Shown here: positions 29,418-38,173 of the stretch, piece by piece | Numbering within the stretch: the stretch's first letter is position 1 | Layout of the letters: each line of letters begins with the position of its first letter | Assembly: GCA_937936615.1 (NCBI GenBank) | Contig: CALDDN010000024.1 | Location: forward strand, 1 to 57,996 | Length of the DNA: 57,996 nt | Reading direction: 5' to 3' | DNA from: an uncultured Bacteroidia bacterium | GTDB lineage: Bacteria; Bacteroidota; Bacteroidia; J057; CALDDN01 | Position numbers and translations under genes: made by a program | The notes under the pieces: generated by a model | The model's input: the letters and a program-made list of their open reading frames with translations, nothing else | The model's database searches: none | What the model was told of the DNA's origin: nothing

Positions 29418-30152
29418 ATGAATGCCCCGAAGCGGATCATCCAGAAGCTGCTGCGGGCAGCAGGCCTCGAGGTGCGGGCCTACAACTGCGCCACCTCACC
29501 CACGCTGCGCCTGCAGCGGCAGCTGGCTCACCACGGCATCGGCCTGGTGCTCGATGTCGGTGCCAACGATGGCGGTTTTGGCCGCAGCCTCTACGGCAGC
29601 GGCTACCGTGGCCAGCTGCTCTCCTTCGAGCCGCAGGCCGCCGAGCACGAACGCCTCTGCCGCCATGCCGCCCGCCAGCCCGGCTGGGACGTTGCCCCCC
29701 GCGTGGCAGCAGGTGCACACGCCGACCAGCTGACCCTCCACGTGGCAGGCAACAGCCTCAGCAGTTCGCTCTTGCCGATGCTCGAAGCGCACCGCGCCGC
29801 TGCACCCGACTCGGCCTACGTTCGCACCGAAGAGGTACCCGTACAGCGGCTCGATGTGCTCGTGCCCCGCGAGCGCGTGGCCCGCCAGCCGACCCTCCTC
29901 AAGATCGACACCCAGGGCTACGAAGGTCCCGTGCTCGATGGAGCGGCCGACTTGCTGCCCCTGCTGCGCGGGGTCTATCTGGAACTGTCGCTCGAACCGG
30001 TCTACGCCGGTCAGCAACTCTTCGATGCGCTGCATGCCCGCCTGCTCGCACTTGGTTTTGCCTGCTGGGGCCTGAGTGCCAGTTTTTGCGACGAGCGCAC
30101 GGGCCGTGTCCTGCAGCTCGACGGGGCCTACTTTCGCCCTTTCAAAACCTGA
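29418..30152 (+). CDS. FkbM family methyltransferase
   Basis: LVLDVGANDGGFGRSLYGSGYRGQLLSFEPQAAEHERL...LLKIDTQGYEGPVLDGA: FkbM SAM-binding motifs. ATG at 29418 preferred. Confidence 0.92.
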   Translation: MNAPKRIIQKLLRAAGLEVRAYNCATSPTLRLQRQLAHHGIGLVLDVGANDGGFGRSLYGSGYRGQLLSFEPQAAEHERLCRHAARQPGWDVAPRVAAGAHADQLTLHVAGNSLSSSLLPMLEAHRAAAPDSAYVRTEEVPVQRLDVLVPRERVARQPTLLKIDTQGYEGPVLDGAADLLPLLRGVYLELSLEPVYAGQQLFDALHARLLALGFACWGLSASFCDERTGRVLQLDGAYFRPFKT

Positions 30153-30376
30153 GGGCTGCCGAAAATGGAAGCTAAATTTGATTGATTTCTATTCAGCTAG
30201 AATAAGATTGTTTTTGGAAATAAAAATAAAAAATAAATTAATTATTTTTAGTGTTGTATTAAATATTTCAATCGTTTGGCGCGATTTATTTCGGAATAAT
30301 TATAGTTAATTTTTACTTTTTGCAAATATTTTAATAAAATTCTATTCTGGTTTTTGAGTTGGGAAGCTGGGTCGAT

Positions 30377-31291
30377 TTACTCCGGTCGCATTTGTGTCTG
30401 CAGCAGCTGCGCAGCCCGCAGCCGGAAGAGGCTGTCGGTTGCCACGCCAAACCAGGTAGTGCTGTCGCGCCAGATGCTGCGCGGATAAATGGTGTTGAGG
30501 GTGAGGCCGCGGTGGGGCAGGCTGTCGGACCAGAAGGACAGCCGTGTTTCGAGCTGCTCGGCCTTGCGGGGGCCGATCAGGTTGGCCTGCGCCACAAAGA
30601 GGGGTTTGCCCCAGGCCGCGCACAGGGAATCGGCCTGCCGGTGCTGGCGGCGCAGTTCGGTGGGGGGGCGGCTTTCCTGCGGCGGGTAGATGAAACCGAT
30701 TTCGTCGAAGCTGGCCCAGATCGAGACGCGGCCCAGGCGGCGGGCATCGGCTCCGTAGGTCAGGGCTATGGGCTGGTTCCAGCGGGTGGCCAGCTCGCGG
30801 CGCAGCCGGTCGGTCAGCCGCTGCCACGGTCGGTCGTAGGGTTCGAGGGGCCGCCAGTCGAGGCCCAGTACCAGCCGTTCGAGGGGAAGACCCTCCAGCT
30901 GGGGCAGCAGCCGCTCGGTCAGTTCCTGGCCCAGGTGGTCGAGCCAGCGGTCGGGGGAGACCGGCTGCCTGAAGAGCGGTCGGGTGGGGCTGGTGTAGAG
31001 GGCGAGGCTGACCCGCCAGCCGCTGTCCGCAAGGCAGCGGCCCAGGGCCTGCCAGGCCGATGCGTCGGGCAGCATCAGTACGGGTAAGCCGTCGGTCGTG
31101 GCGGCCACGCCCAGTTCGATGAGCAGGTGGCGGGCACCGAGGGCCTGCAGCCCGGCCAGCTCGGCCGAATCGGGGCGGCTATCCGCTTCCCAGCGCAGCC
31201 CCCATACCAGGGGGATGTCGGTTCGGATGGCGGGGCGGTAGGGCGTGCAGGCGGCGAGTGTCAGCAGGAGCAGCAGGGCAGCACGGCCCAT
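30377..31291 (-). CDS. lipoprotein with putative TIM-barrel glycosidase-like fold (GH113-like, uncertain)
   Basis: MGRAALLLLLTLAACTPY lipobox; ...WNQPIALTYGADARRLGRVSIWASFDEIGFIYPP...GKPLFVAQANLIGPR pattern. Start overlaps the upstream stop as TGATG. Confidence 0.7.
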   Translation of the reverse strand: MGRAALLLLLTLAACTPYRPAIRTDIPLVWGLRWEADSRPDSAELAGLQALGARHLLIELGVAATTDGLPVLMLPDASAWQALGRCLADSGWRVSLALYTSPTRPLFRQPVSPDRWLDHLGQELTERLLPQLEGLPLERLVLGLDWRPLEPYDRPWQRLTDRLRRELATRWNQPIALTYGADARRLGRVSIWASFDEIGFIYPPQESRPPTELRRQHRQADSLCAAWGKPLFVAQANLIGPRKAEQLETRLSFWSDSLPHRGLTLNTIYPRSIWRDSTTWFGVATDSLFRLRAAQLLQTQMRPE

Positions 31292-32295
31292 CACCAGCAG
31301 GCGGCGAAGTCGCGGACCTCGTCGAATTGGCAGGAGATGGCCTGGCGGCCGTACCGGTCGATGAAGCCGTATTTACCGCCCCGCTGCACGGCGGCTAGCC
31401 CGTGGCAGAAGCCTGCCGAGAAGACGGGCACGCCGTCGAAGAGGAAGGGAATGGCAGGCTTGCCGAACTTGTCGATGAAGCCGTAGCGGTCGTTGCGCAG
31501 CACGGGAGCCAGCCCATTGTGGAAGCGGCCTGCCCAGTCGAATTCATTGGAGATGAGGTAGTTGCCTTTGATGCCGATGAAGCCCCATTTGCCGTTTTCG
31601 TGCACGGGAGCGAGGCCCTCGGCGAAAATCCAGCCGTCGAGGAAGCGACAGGGTATCACCGGTTCGCCCTGGTTGTTGATGTAGCCCCACTTGCCGGCCT
31701 GTTCGACCATGGCCAGGCCCTCGTTGAACTCGTGCGTCCAGTCGTACTCGGGTTCAATAACCACGTTACCCTGCCGGTCGATGTAGCCGTACTTGCCGTC
31801 GATCTGTACCGAGGCCAGTCCGCCCGAAAAGTTACGGGCATCGGTATAGATGCACGGGATTACGGCTTCGCCGTTGGGATCGATGTAGCCCCAGCGGTTG
31901 TTGAGGCGCACGCGGGCCAGCCTCTCGCAGAACCACGAGGCGTTTTCATACTGAAAAGGGATGCGCAGTTGGTTCTGCTGATCGATGTAGCCCCAGCGGC
32001 CGTTTTTTTTGACGGCGGCCAGCCCTTCGCTGAAGGACCAGCCTGCCTCGTATTCAAAAGGAATGATCACCTGACCCTGCGGGTCGATGTAGCCGCGTTC
32101 GCGGCCGCGCTGCACCTTGGCCAGCCCCCCGGAAAAGTTTTCCGCACCGTCGAAGACGTCAGGAATCGACCAGTGCCCCTTTGAGTTGATAAATCCCCAG
32201 CGGGAACCTTTGCGAACAGCACTAAGGAGACGGGGCCGTACGGAGGGCTTGAAAACTTTCTTCAGGAGTTGAGTCCAAGTGGTAGAACTAGCCAT
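31291..32295 (-). CDS. WG-repeat-containing protein
   Basis: About 8 repeats of xGxWGYIDxxGxxVIPxxYDxxxxFSEGLAxVxxx. ATG (MASSTTW) at 32295 preferred. Confidence 0.9.
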   Translation of the reverse strand: MASSTTWTQLLKKVFKPSVRPRLLSAVRKGSRWGFINSKGHWSIPDVFDGAENFSGGLAKVQRGRERGYIDPQGQVIIPFEYEAGWSFSEGLAAVKKNGRWGYIDQQNQLRIPFQYENASWFCERLARVRLNNRWGYIDPNGEAVIPCIYTDARNFSGGLASVQIDGKYGYIDRQGNVVIEPEYDWTHEFNEGLAMVEQAGKWGYINNQGEPVIPCRFLDGWIFAEGLAPVHENGKWGFIGIKGNYLISNEFDWAGRFHNGLAPVLRNDRYGFIDKFGKPAIPFLFDGVPVFSAGFCHGLAAVQRGGKYGFIDRYGRQAISCQFDEVRDFAACW

Positions 32296-32455
32296 GACGT
32301 AGAAGCAGGTTGGCAGATTCAGCAACAATTTAGGCTCCCAAAGAAAGCAAAATTATTGGTACGCTGGCCGAACTTGGATCGATTGGGCTGAAAATCAATC
32401 GGTATTTCGAATGATTTTTGATTTTAAGTTTTTTTATTTATTTAAAAGTTTTAGC

Positions 32456-33148
32456 TTACTTTTTCAAGGTAAAAGGCTGAGGGCGGATTAGGGTGTCGTA
32501 TCGCCAGAGTTCGACGATGTCGGCCTTGGCGACGGGGTAGGGCGGGTGCTGGCTGTTGTCGCTCACGAGCAGGAAGTGATCGGCATCGGGGCCGATTTCG
32601 ATGCGCTTGACTACCGGGGCACGGTTGTGGCAAACCACGACGTAGATTTCGCCATACTGCACGTAATCCAAATGGGGCACGAGCTGGCAAATGATCCAGT
32701 CGCCGCCATTGAGGGTATTTTGCATCGATTCGCCCCAGACCTGCAGGCCGATATACTGGCCCTGACGGTATTTGGGGTCGGGCAGGGCGATCTCGGGCTG
32801 CTGTTCCCAGAACTGGGGGTCGGCCCGTTCCTGAAGGTAGCCCGCCTGGGCCGCTTGGTTGAGCAGCTTGATGACGGGCTGGTTGGCTCGGTCGACGACG
32901 ACGGGCAGGAGTCCGCCACCCGAGCTGGCCGGAGGAGCCGAGGGGGGCGGCTCGGTCCCGAAGAGCAGGGCATCGGCCGAGACCCCAAAAAGCATCACCA
33001 GCGATATGAGGTGAGGCACTGTCAAATCAGATTTGCCCAATTCGATGGACGAGATGGAGGCGCGGGTCAGTCCCAGGTGGTCTGCCAGCTGTTGCTGGGT
33101 CATGGACCGACTTTCCCGCAGGCGGCGGATGCGTTGACCGATGGACAT
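32456..33148 (-). CDS. XRE-family HTH regulator with S24/LexA-like peptidase domain
   Basis: MSIGQRIRRLRESRSMTQQQLADHLGLTRASISSIELGKSDL (HTH); AQAGYL, VWGESM (Ser) and APVVKRI (Lys) of S24. ATG at 33148 chosen. Confidence 0.92.
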   Translation of the reverse strand: MSIGQRIRRLRESRSMTQQQLADHLGLTRASISSIELGKSDLTVPHLISLVMLFGVSADALLFGTEPPPSAPPASSGGGLLPVVVDRANQPVIKLLNQAAQAGYLQERADPQFWEQQPEIALPDPKYRQGQYIGLQVWGESMQNTLNGGDWIICQLVPHLDYVQYGEIYVVVCHNRAPVVKRIEIGPDADHFLLVSDNSQHPPYPVAKADIVELWRYDTLIRPQPFTLKK

Positions 33149-33180
33149 GTGGACAGAATTTTTGAAAAGTTTGCGTATAA

Positions 33181-33215
33181 AATTTGACAAATTGATTTGA
33201 TGTAAATTAGATTTG
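33181..33215 (+). promoter_or_regulatory. candidate promoter plus operator for the 93-aa ORF
   Basis: TTTG (33183-33186) -N21- TAGATTTG (33208-33215) fits the Bacteroidota TTG/TAnnTTTG pattern; palindrome AATTTG-A-CAAATT (33181-33193) and overlapping CAAAT-TG-ATTTG (33188-33199) cover the -33 box. Confidence 0.55.
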
Positions 33216-33259
33216 CTGTCGAATTCAAAGTTACGCCAAAAAAGAAAATAAAACCAGTC

Positions 33260-33541
33260 ATGCTTTATACGTATATGAAATCCACATCGTCGGCACGCAA
33301 ATCCAATGCGCACGCTCAGGTCGTTCATGCGTGGCTTGGCCCAAGTCACGAAGACCTCTACATCCTCACGCGCAACGAAGACCGCTTCTGTATGCCCGAA
33401 GTCGGCCCTTTCGACATCGCCTGCTGGACCATCTCGCAGGGCGAGCAGGTCTACGTCGAGGACGGCACCATCGCCCTGTCCAACGACCAGATCCGCGCCT
33501 ATGCGCAGGAGCACAGCCGCTACTGGGAGCCGATGCCCTGA
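33260..33541 (+). CDS. hypothetical protein, 93 aa
   Basis: Open frame divergent from the XRE-S24 gene; GC-rich coding bias (GDGTIALSNDQIRAYAQEHSRYWEPMP-like tail) contrasts with the AT-rich upstream region. Confidence 0.65.
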   Translation: MLYTYMKSTSSARKSNAHAQVVHAWLGPSHEDLYILTRNEDRFCMPEVGPFDIACWTISQGEQVYVEDGTIALSNDQIRAYAQEHSRYWEPMP

Positions 33542-33606
33542 TACATTCCCAAGTCGGCGGCCAGCTTATAGCTGCAGCTTTCCGTCTGCCTTCCTGCTCT
33601 TTCTTG

Positions 33607-33614
33607 TACCTTTG
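33607..33614 (+). promoter_or_regulatory. Bacteroidota -7 element TACCTTTG upstream of the DinB gene
   Basis: TAnnTTTG match 40 bp before the ATG at 33655. Confidence 0.45.
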
Positions 33615-33654
33615 TTCAAAGATTTTGACTCCAACTCTCCTGATCCCCAGTCCG

Positions 33655-34173
33655 ATGTCCCTGGCACCTGCCTTCTTAGGCGAACTCCAACACGAAATCG
33701 AAAACACCCGCAAAGTTTTCGCCGCCATTCCCGACGGCCAGTACGGCTGGAAACCGCACGACAAGTCGGCGAGCCTTGGCGAACTGGCCGCCCATGTCTG
33801 CGAAACCATCGGCTGGGTAGCCGATACGATCAACAGCAACGGCTTCGACGCCGCCGTTACACCCTGGCAACCTGCCCTGGCCCACAGCCGCGAGGAATTG
33901 ATGGCCCTGCTCGAGAAGAAAGCTACTGCTGCCATCGAGGCCCTGACCAACTGCCCCGCCGATCTCGACTGGAACGAGCCGTGGGTCATGCGCGAGGGCG
34001 AGCAGATTTTGTTGTCTTTGCCCCGCCTCATTACCCTGCGTAGCATGGTAATCAACCACATGATCCACCACCGCGGCCAGCTGACGGTCTACCTGCGGCT
34101 GCTCAACGCCCACGTGCCCGGTCTCTACGGCCCCAGTGCCGACGACAAAGAACAGATGGCGCAGACCGCCTGA
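33655..34173 (+). CDS. DinB family protein
   Basis: FLGELQHEIENTRKVFAAIPDGQYGWKPHDKSASLGELAAHVCETIGW...VINHMIHHRGQLTVYLRLL: DinB metal-binding His residues. Confidence 0.92.
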   Translation: MSLAPAFLGELQHEIENTRKVFAAIPDGQYGWKPHDKSASLGELAAHVCETIGWVADTINSNGFDAAVTPWQPALAHSREELMALLEKKATAAIEALTNCPADLDWNEPWVMREGEQILLSLPRLITLRSMVINHMIHHRGQLTVYLRLLNAHVPGLYGPSADDKEQMAQTA

Positions 34174-34223
34174 ACCGACTCGATGCGGCAGCCGCCGGAT
34201 GCAAGTCGGTTTTGCGGTTCTCG

Positions 34224-34934
34224 TCAATCGGGAATCTGCCAGTCGATGGGTTCTTTACCCTGCTGAGCAAGCAGCCGGTTGGTCTGCGAGAAGTGCTTGC
34301 AGCCAAAGAAGCCGTTTCGGGCGGCCAGCGGCGAGGGGTGGGCCGCCTTGAGCAGGTGATGCCGGCTGGCATCGATGCAGCGGGCCTTGGCCTGTGCAAA
34401 CTTGCCCCATAACAGAAAAACGAGGCCCTCGTGGCGGTCGTTGAGGCACTCCATGACCGCATCGGTGAAGGTTTCCCAGCCTTTGCCCTGGTGCGAGCCG
34501 GCCTGTCCCGCGCGAACGGTCAGGGTGGCGTTGAGCAGGAGTACCCCCTGGCGTGCCCAGTGTTCGAGATTGCCGTGGCGGGGTGCGGGAATGTGCAGGT
34601 CGTTGTACAGTTCCTGAAAGATGTTGACCAGCGAAGGGGGAGGCGGTAGGCCCCGCTGCACCGAAAAGCACAGCCCGTGGGCCTGACCGGGGCCGTGGTA
34701 GGGGTCCTGACCGAGAATGACGACCCGCACCCGATCGATAGGGGTCAGGGTGAAGGCATTGAAAATCAGGGGTCCGGGTGGGTAGATCACCTGCCCGTTC
34801 TGTTTTTCGGCTTTGAGGAACTGAACCAGGGCGTGAAAGTAGGGCTTGCTGAACTCGGCCTCGAGGGCCTGCTCCCACGACGGCTCGATCTGAACGGGAA
34901 CCCGGGGAGGCGGTGCATCGAAGAGCTGGCTCAT
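34224..34934 (-). CDS. ung: uracil-DNA glycosylase
   Basis: [22 protein letters not shown]...[23 protein letters not shown]...[19 protein letters not shown]: family-1 UDG motifs. Confidence 0.97.
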   Translation of the reverse strand: MSQLFDAPPPRVPVQIEPSWEQALEAEFSKPYFHALVQFLKAEKQNGQVIYPPGPLIFNAFTLTPIDRVRVVILGQDPYHGPGQAHGLCFSVQRGLPPPPSLVNIFQELYNDLHIPAPRHGNLEHWARQGVLLLNATLTVRAGQAGSHQGKGWETFTDAVMECLNDRHEGLVFLLWGKFAQAKARCIDASRHHLLKAAHPSPLAARNGFFGCKHFSQTNRLLAQQGKEPIDWQIPD

Positions 34935-35048
34935 GGCCGAATTTCGTAAAAAGTGCTGCCTGGCGGTGCTTGGGCAGCCGATGTGGCTGATGAACCAGGA
35001 GCCGGAGGCTTGTCCGATTGGCCGGCAGCCGAATAAACTCCGAATAAA

Positions 35049-36620
35049 CTAAGGCTCGTGTGCCGAAAGTGCGAGCTGAACGCGCAGCAGGCCGGCTCGC
35101 GCTTTCTGTTCGATGCTGCTCTGGTAGCTGTAATTGCTGTAATCAAATACCTGGGTGTAATACTTTTTGGCCGATCGATATTGGCTGAGCTGTTCATGGA
35201 TTATGCCTTCGTGCAGCAACGAAGCAACCTGCATCCAGGTATTGGTTTTCGCGGGATATTTTCTGCTTTCCCGATAACAGGTCAGAGCTTGATCGATCCG
35301 GCCCAGTTTGTGTTCCAGTCGGGCTTTTCGGTAGTTCCATTCCGTGCGTTCGTCGGCATTCAACTGAAACTTTTGCAGCTGGCTCAAAGTGGCTCGGGCC
35401 GATTCGGCCCAGCCGCCATCCAGTGCCATTTTCAGTTGAAGCCATAGCTGGTGCTGCGGAGACTGTGCAGCCCTTTCCCATGCCTTGACCTCTTTCAGAG
35501 CGTTCCGGTCTTCGTCGATCAGAGGCTCGGGCAAGCCCAGTGTTTGCTTGACTTGCTGTTGAAAACCCTGCCGATCGCCCTTCAGGCGGGCAAGGGCTGC
35601 CCGTCTCATGCCGCAGTCGTGCTGGTAGAGCCGGCCGCCGTAATGCTTTTCGAAGCGGGCCAATGCCTCCTCGGCGGCGGCGAAATCGGATCGACCCATC
35701 GAAATGCGGGCCGAAAGCCACCAGATGAACGGCAACCGGTGTGCTTCGCCCTCTATTTCGCGGATCAGCTTTTGTGCTGCCGCGCCGTTCAGGTTTTCGA
35801 TTTCGAGCTGGGCGAGTAGGTAGTTCCAGAGAATTGGCGAACGACCGGCCTGCTGTTCTTTCTGGGCCTGTTCCCAGGCCCGGGTGGGCTTGGCGTGCAG
35901 ATGACGGTAGGTGTAGAGCAGCAGCACCTTACTCTGCTGGCTGAAGAACGTATTGGCCTGAGCCGAGCGGATGAGTTCCGCCGTTCCCCGGGTCAGGCTG
36001 CCGCTCAGCCCCAAGAAATCGAGTACCCACTGGTAACGGTCGGGTACGGCAGCGAGGCAGACTTCGAACAGGCCCCGCAAGCGGGCCGGTGCGGGGTGTT
36101 TCGAGGATTTGAGGGCCTGAACGTGGTTCCAGCACCGCCTGATTTGCCAGGCGGCCAACCACGTTTCGCCTTCGAGCAGGCCTAGCACGGCGGCTTGCAG
36201 GGCCAGTTCCGCCTGTATAAGGTGTTTGAATTCGGATTGAGGGCTAGATTCCAGCAGCCGGTGGGCCGAATCGGCTGTCCGTGTGTAAGCGGCGGCATGC
36301 ACGCAACTTGGCCCGACCAGTTGCTGCAGAAACCGGGCATGTGTTTGGTAGAGCAGGCGCACCTGCGCGTTGGGGTGGGCCGCAGCAAGGGAGTAGGCCT
36401 CTGCCAGCTCGAAGCGGTAAAGGGCTGTTTCGATGGCTTCGACGGGCTGCGGCCATTGGCCCCCCAGTGGCCCGGCTGCGGCGATGAACGGCAGCAGGGC
36501 CAGGGCGATCAGGCCAGCTGCTCGTCGGGCTGGGCGACCGGCTCGAAGAGGTCTTCGGCTACGAGGATTCGACCGCAGTTTTCGCAGACAATCAGTTTGC
36601 GGCTTTGGCGAATTTCGCAT
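35049..36620 (-). CDS. hypothetical secreted TPR-like protein
   Basis: Hydrophobic segment GLIALALLPFIAAAGPLGG followed by helical repeat-rich sequence. The start is uncertain because the long ORF overlaps the zinc-ribbon gene by about 110 bp. Confidence 0.7.
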   Translation of the reverse strand: MRNSPKPQTDCLRKLRSNPRSRRPLRAGRPARRAAGLIALALLPFIAAAGPLGGQWPQPVEAIETALYRFELAEAYSLAAAHPNAQVRLLYQTHARFLQQLVGPSCVHAAAYTRTADSAHRLLESSPQSEFKHLIQAELALQAAVLGLLEGETWLAAWQIRRCWNHVQALKSSKHPAPARLRGLFEVCLAAVPDRYQWVLDFLGLSGSLTRGTAELIRSAQANTFFSQQSKVLLLYTYRHLHAKPTRAWEQAQKEQQAGRSPILWNYLLAQLEIENLNGAAAQKLIREIEGEAHRLPFIWWLSARISMGRSDFAAAEEALARFEKHYGGRLYQHDCGMRRAALARLKGDRQGFQQQVKQTLGLPEPLIDEDRNALKEVKAWERAAQSPQHQLWLQLKMALDGGWAESARATLSQLQKFQLNADERTEWNYRKARLEHKLGRIDQALTCYRESRKYPAKTNTWMQVASLLHEGIIHEQLSQYRSAKKYYTQVFDYSNYSYQSSIEQKARAGLLRVQLALSAHEP

Positions 36621-37264
36621 TGCCGTTGGGGGGGGATGATGGCAAAGCAGCCGCCACAGGCCCCGCGATCGACCGTTACGACGGCCAGCCCGTTGCGCAT
36701 GTTGTTGCGGATGCGGGTATAGGCCCGGAACAGGCGGTCGTCGTCGATTTTGGCTTTGGCTTCCTCGGCCAGCTTGGCCAGTTCGTCTTCTTCTTTACGG
36801 GTTTCTTCGATCAGCTGGTCGAGCTCGTTTTTCTTTTCTTCGAGGTCTTTGGTGCGCTCGGCCAGCATACGGTTTACTTCCTCCATGCGGGCCATGCGTT
36901 CGCCAATCGATTCGCTGAACTGGCGGATTTTTCGTTCGCTGGTCTGAATGTCAAGCTGTGCCAGTTCGATTTCCTTGTTGATGGCCTCGTACTCCCGGTT
37001 GTTTTTCACCTCCATGAGCTGGCTCTCGTAGCGGGCAATGGCGATGCGTGCTTCTTCCATGACGGTCTCGCGTTTGCGGATTTCGTCCTGAAAGGAGTCG
37101 ATCTCCTGTTGCAGGCGGTCGCGGCGGGTGCGCAGGCCCTCGAGTTCATCCTCCAGGTCGTTGACCTCTTCGGGCAGCCCCCCCCGGATGCTGCGCAGGC
37201 GGTCGAGCCGCGTATCGATGCGTTGCAGTTTGGCTAATGCTCTGAGTTTTTGGACTAGTTCCAT
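36509..37264 (-). CDS. coiled-coil zinc-ribbon protein (zf-RING_7/C4 type)
   Basis: Long charged coiled coil followed by GACGGCFAIIPPQRQCEIRQSRKLIVCENCGRIL (CxxC...CxxC). Confidence 0.9.
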   Translation of the reverse strand: MELVQKLRALAKLQRIDTRLDRLRSIRGGLPEEVNDLEDELEGLRTRRDRLQQEIDSFQDEIRKRETVMEEARIAIARYESQLMEVKNNREYEAINKEIELAQLDIQTSERKIRQFSESIGERMARMEEVNRMLAERTKDLEEKKNELDQLIEETRKEEDELAKLAEEAKAKIDDDRLFRAYTRIRNNMRNGLAVVTVDRGACGGCFAIIPPQRQCEIRQSRKLIVCENCGRILVAEDLFEPVAQPDEQLA

Positions 37265-37321
37265 ATCCCGTTGGGTGTATTGGCTGTATTGAGGGGTAAA
37301 ATGGGGGTTTTGGGCTTTGAA

Positions 37322-38173
37322 TCAGCTGGATCGTTCTGGGCTTGAATCGACTGCTCCCCAGTCGAGCTGCACGGGGTTGGTCGAACGGCTGGACAGATGC
37401 AGGCGGTTTTGGGCCACAAGCTGGGGAAATTGGGCGCAAAGGTACTCAAAAATCAGTTCCGCGGTAAACTGTTCGGTTTCGTAGTGTCCGGCATCGACGA
37501 GCAGCATACGGCCTTGGGGTTCAAAGAAATAATGGTGCGTCAGGTCGCCCGTTACGAAGGCGTCGGCTCCTGCCTGCAGGGCGGCCTCGATCAGAAAGCT
37601 GCCCGAGCCGCCACAAACGGCCACCCGCTCGATGACCGGTGGCCCGGGCGCGTAGCGCAGGAGCCGTGTTTGCAGCTGCTGGCGCACGTGCTGCCGGAAC
37701 TGGGCCTCGCTCAGGGGCGCGGGCAGGCGTCCGATGAGGCCCGCACCCGTCTGCCCCGTGCTGTCGCGGGGCTGCAGGATGCGTGTTTCGACCAGGCCGA
37801 GCCGCCGGCCGATGCGGCTGTTCACGCCGGTGGACACGTTGTCCAGATTGGTATGCAGGGCAAAGAGGGCGATTCTGCGTTCGAGGGCCAGCAGCAGGCA
37901 GCGGCTCACGAAGTCATCGCCCCGCAGGTGCTTGCGGGGGCGAAACCACAGCGGGTGGTGGGTGATGACGAGGTTGGCTCCCAGCTCGTGGGCTTCATCG
38001 AGGACGGTTTCGGTGATTTCGAGGGCCACGAGTGCCGATGTGAGCGTGGCAGTCGGCTGGCCGGTGTGCAGGCCCACGTTATCGTACGATTCGGCCAGGT
38101 TCGGGGGTGCCCAGCGGTCGAAGGCGGCGATCAGGTCGGCTATAGCGGTCATGGGCTGGCAATCTTCGAGCAA
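37322..38173 (-). CDS. Nif3-like dinuclear metal centre hexameric protein
   Basis: WAPPNLAESYDNVGLHTGQ, NLVITHHPLWFRP, ALHTNLDNVSTGVN, FVTGDLTHHYFFE, LLVDAGHYETE. Confidence 0.94.
   Translation of the reverse strand: MLEDCQPMTAIADLIAAFDRWAPPNLAESYDNVGLHTGQPTATLTSALVALEITETVLDEAHELGANLVITHHPLWFRPRKHLRGDDFVSRCLLLALERRIALFALHTNLDNVSTGVNSRIGRRLGLVETRILQPRDSTGQTGAGLIGRLPAPLSEAQFRQHVRQQLQTRLLRYAPGPPVIERVAVCGGSGSFLIEAALQAGADAFVTGDLTHHYFFEPQGRMLLVDAGHYETEQFTAELIFEYLCAQFPQLVAQNRLHLSSRSTNPVQLDWGAVDSSPERSS

Noticed and set aside
31402-32184. 260-aa plus-strand ORF
   Set aside because: Mirror frame of the WG-repeat gene; its apparent periodicity is inherited from the WG repeats.
32456-33541. XRE-S24 repressor as evidence of a prophage
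   Set aside because: No integrase, terminase, portal or other phage genes in flanking DNA; neighbours are housekeeping genes.
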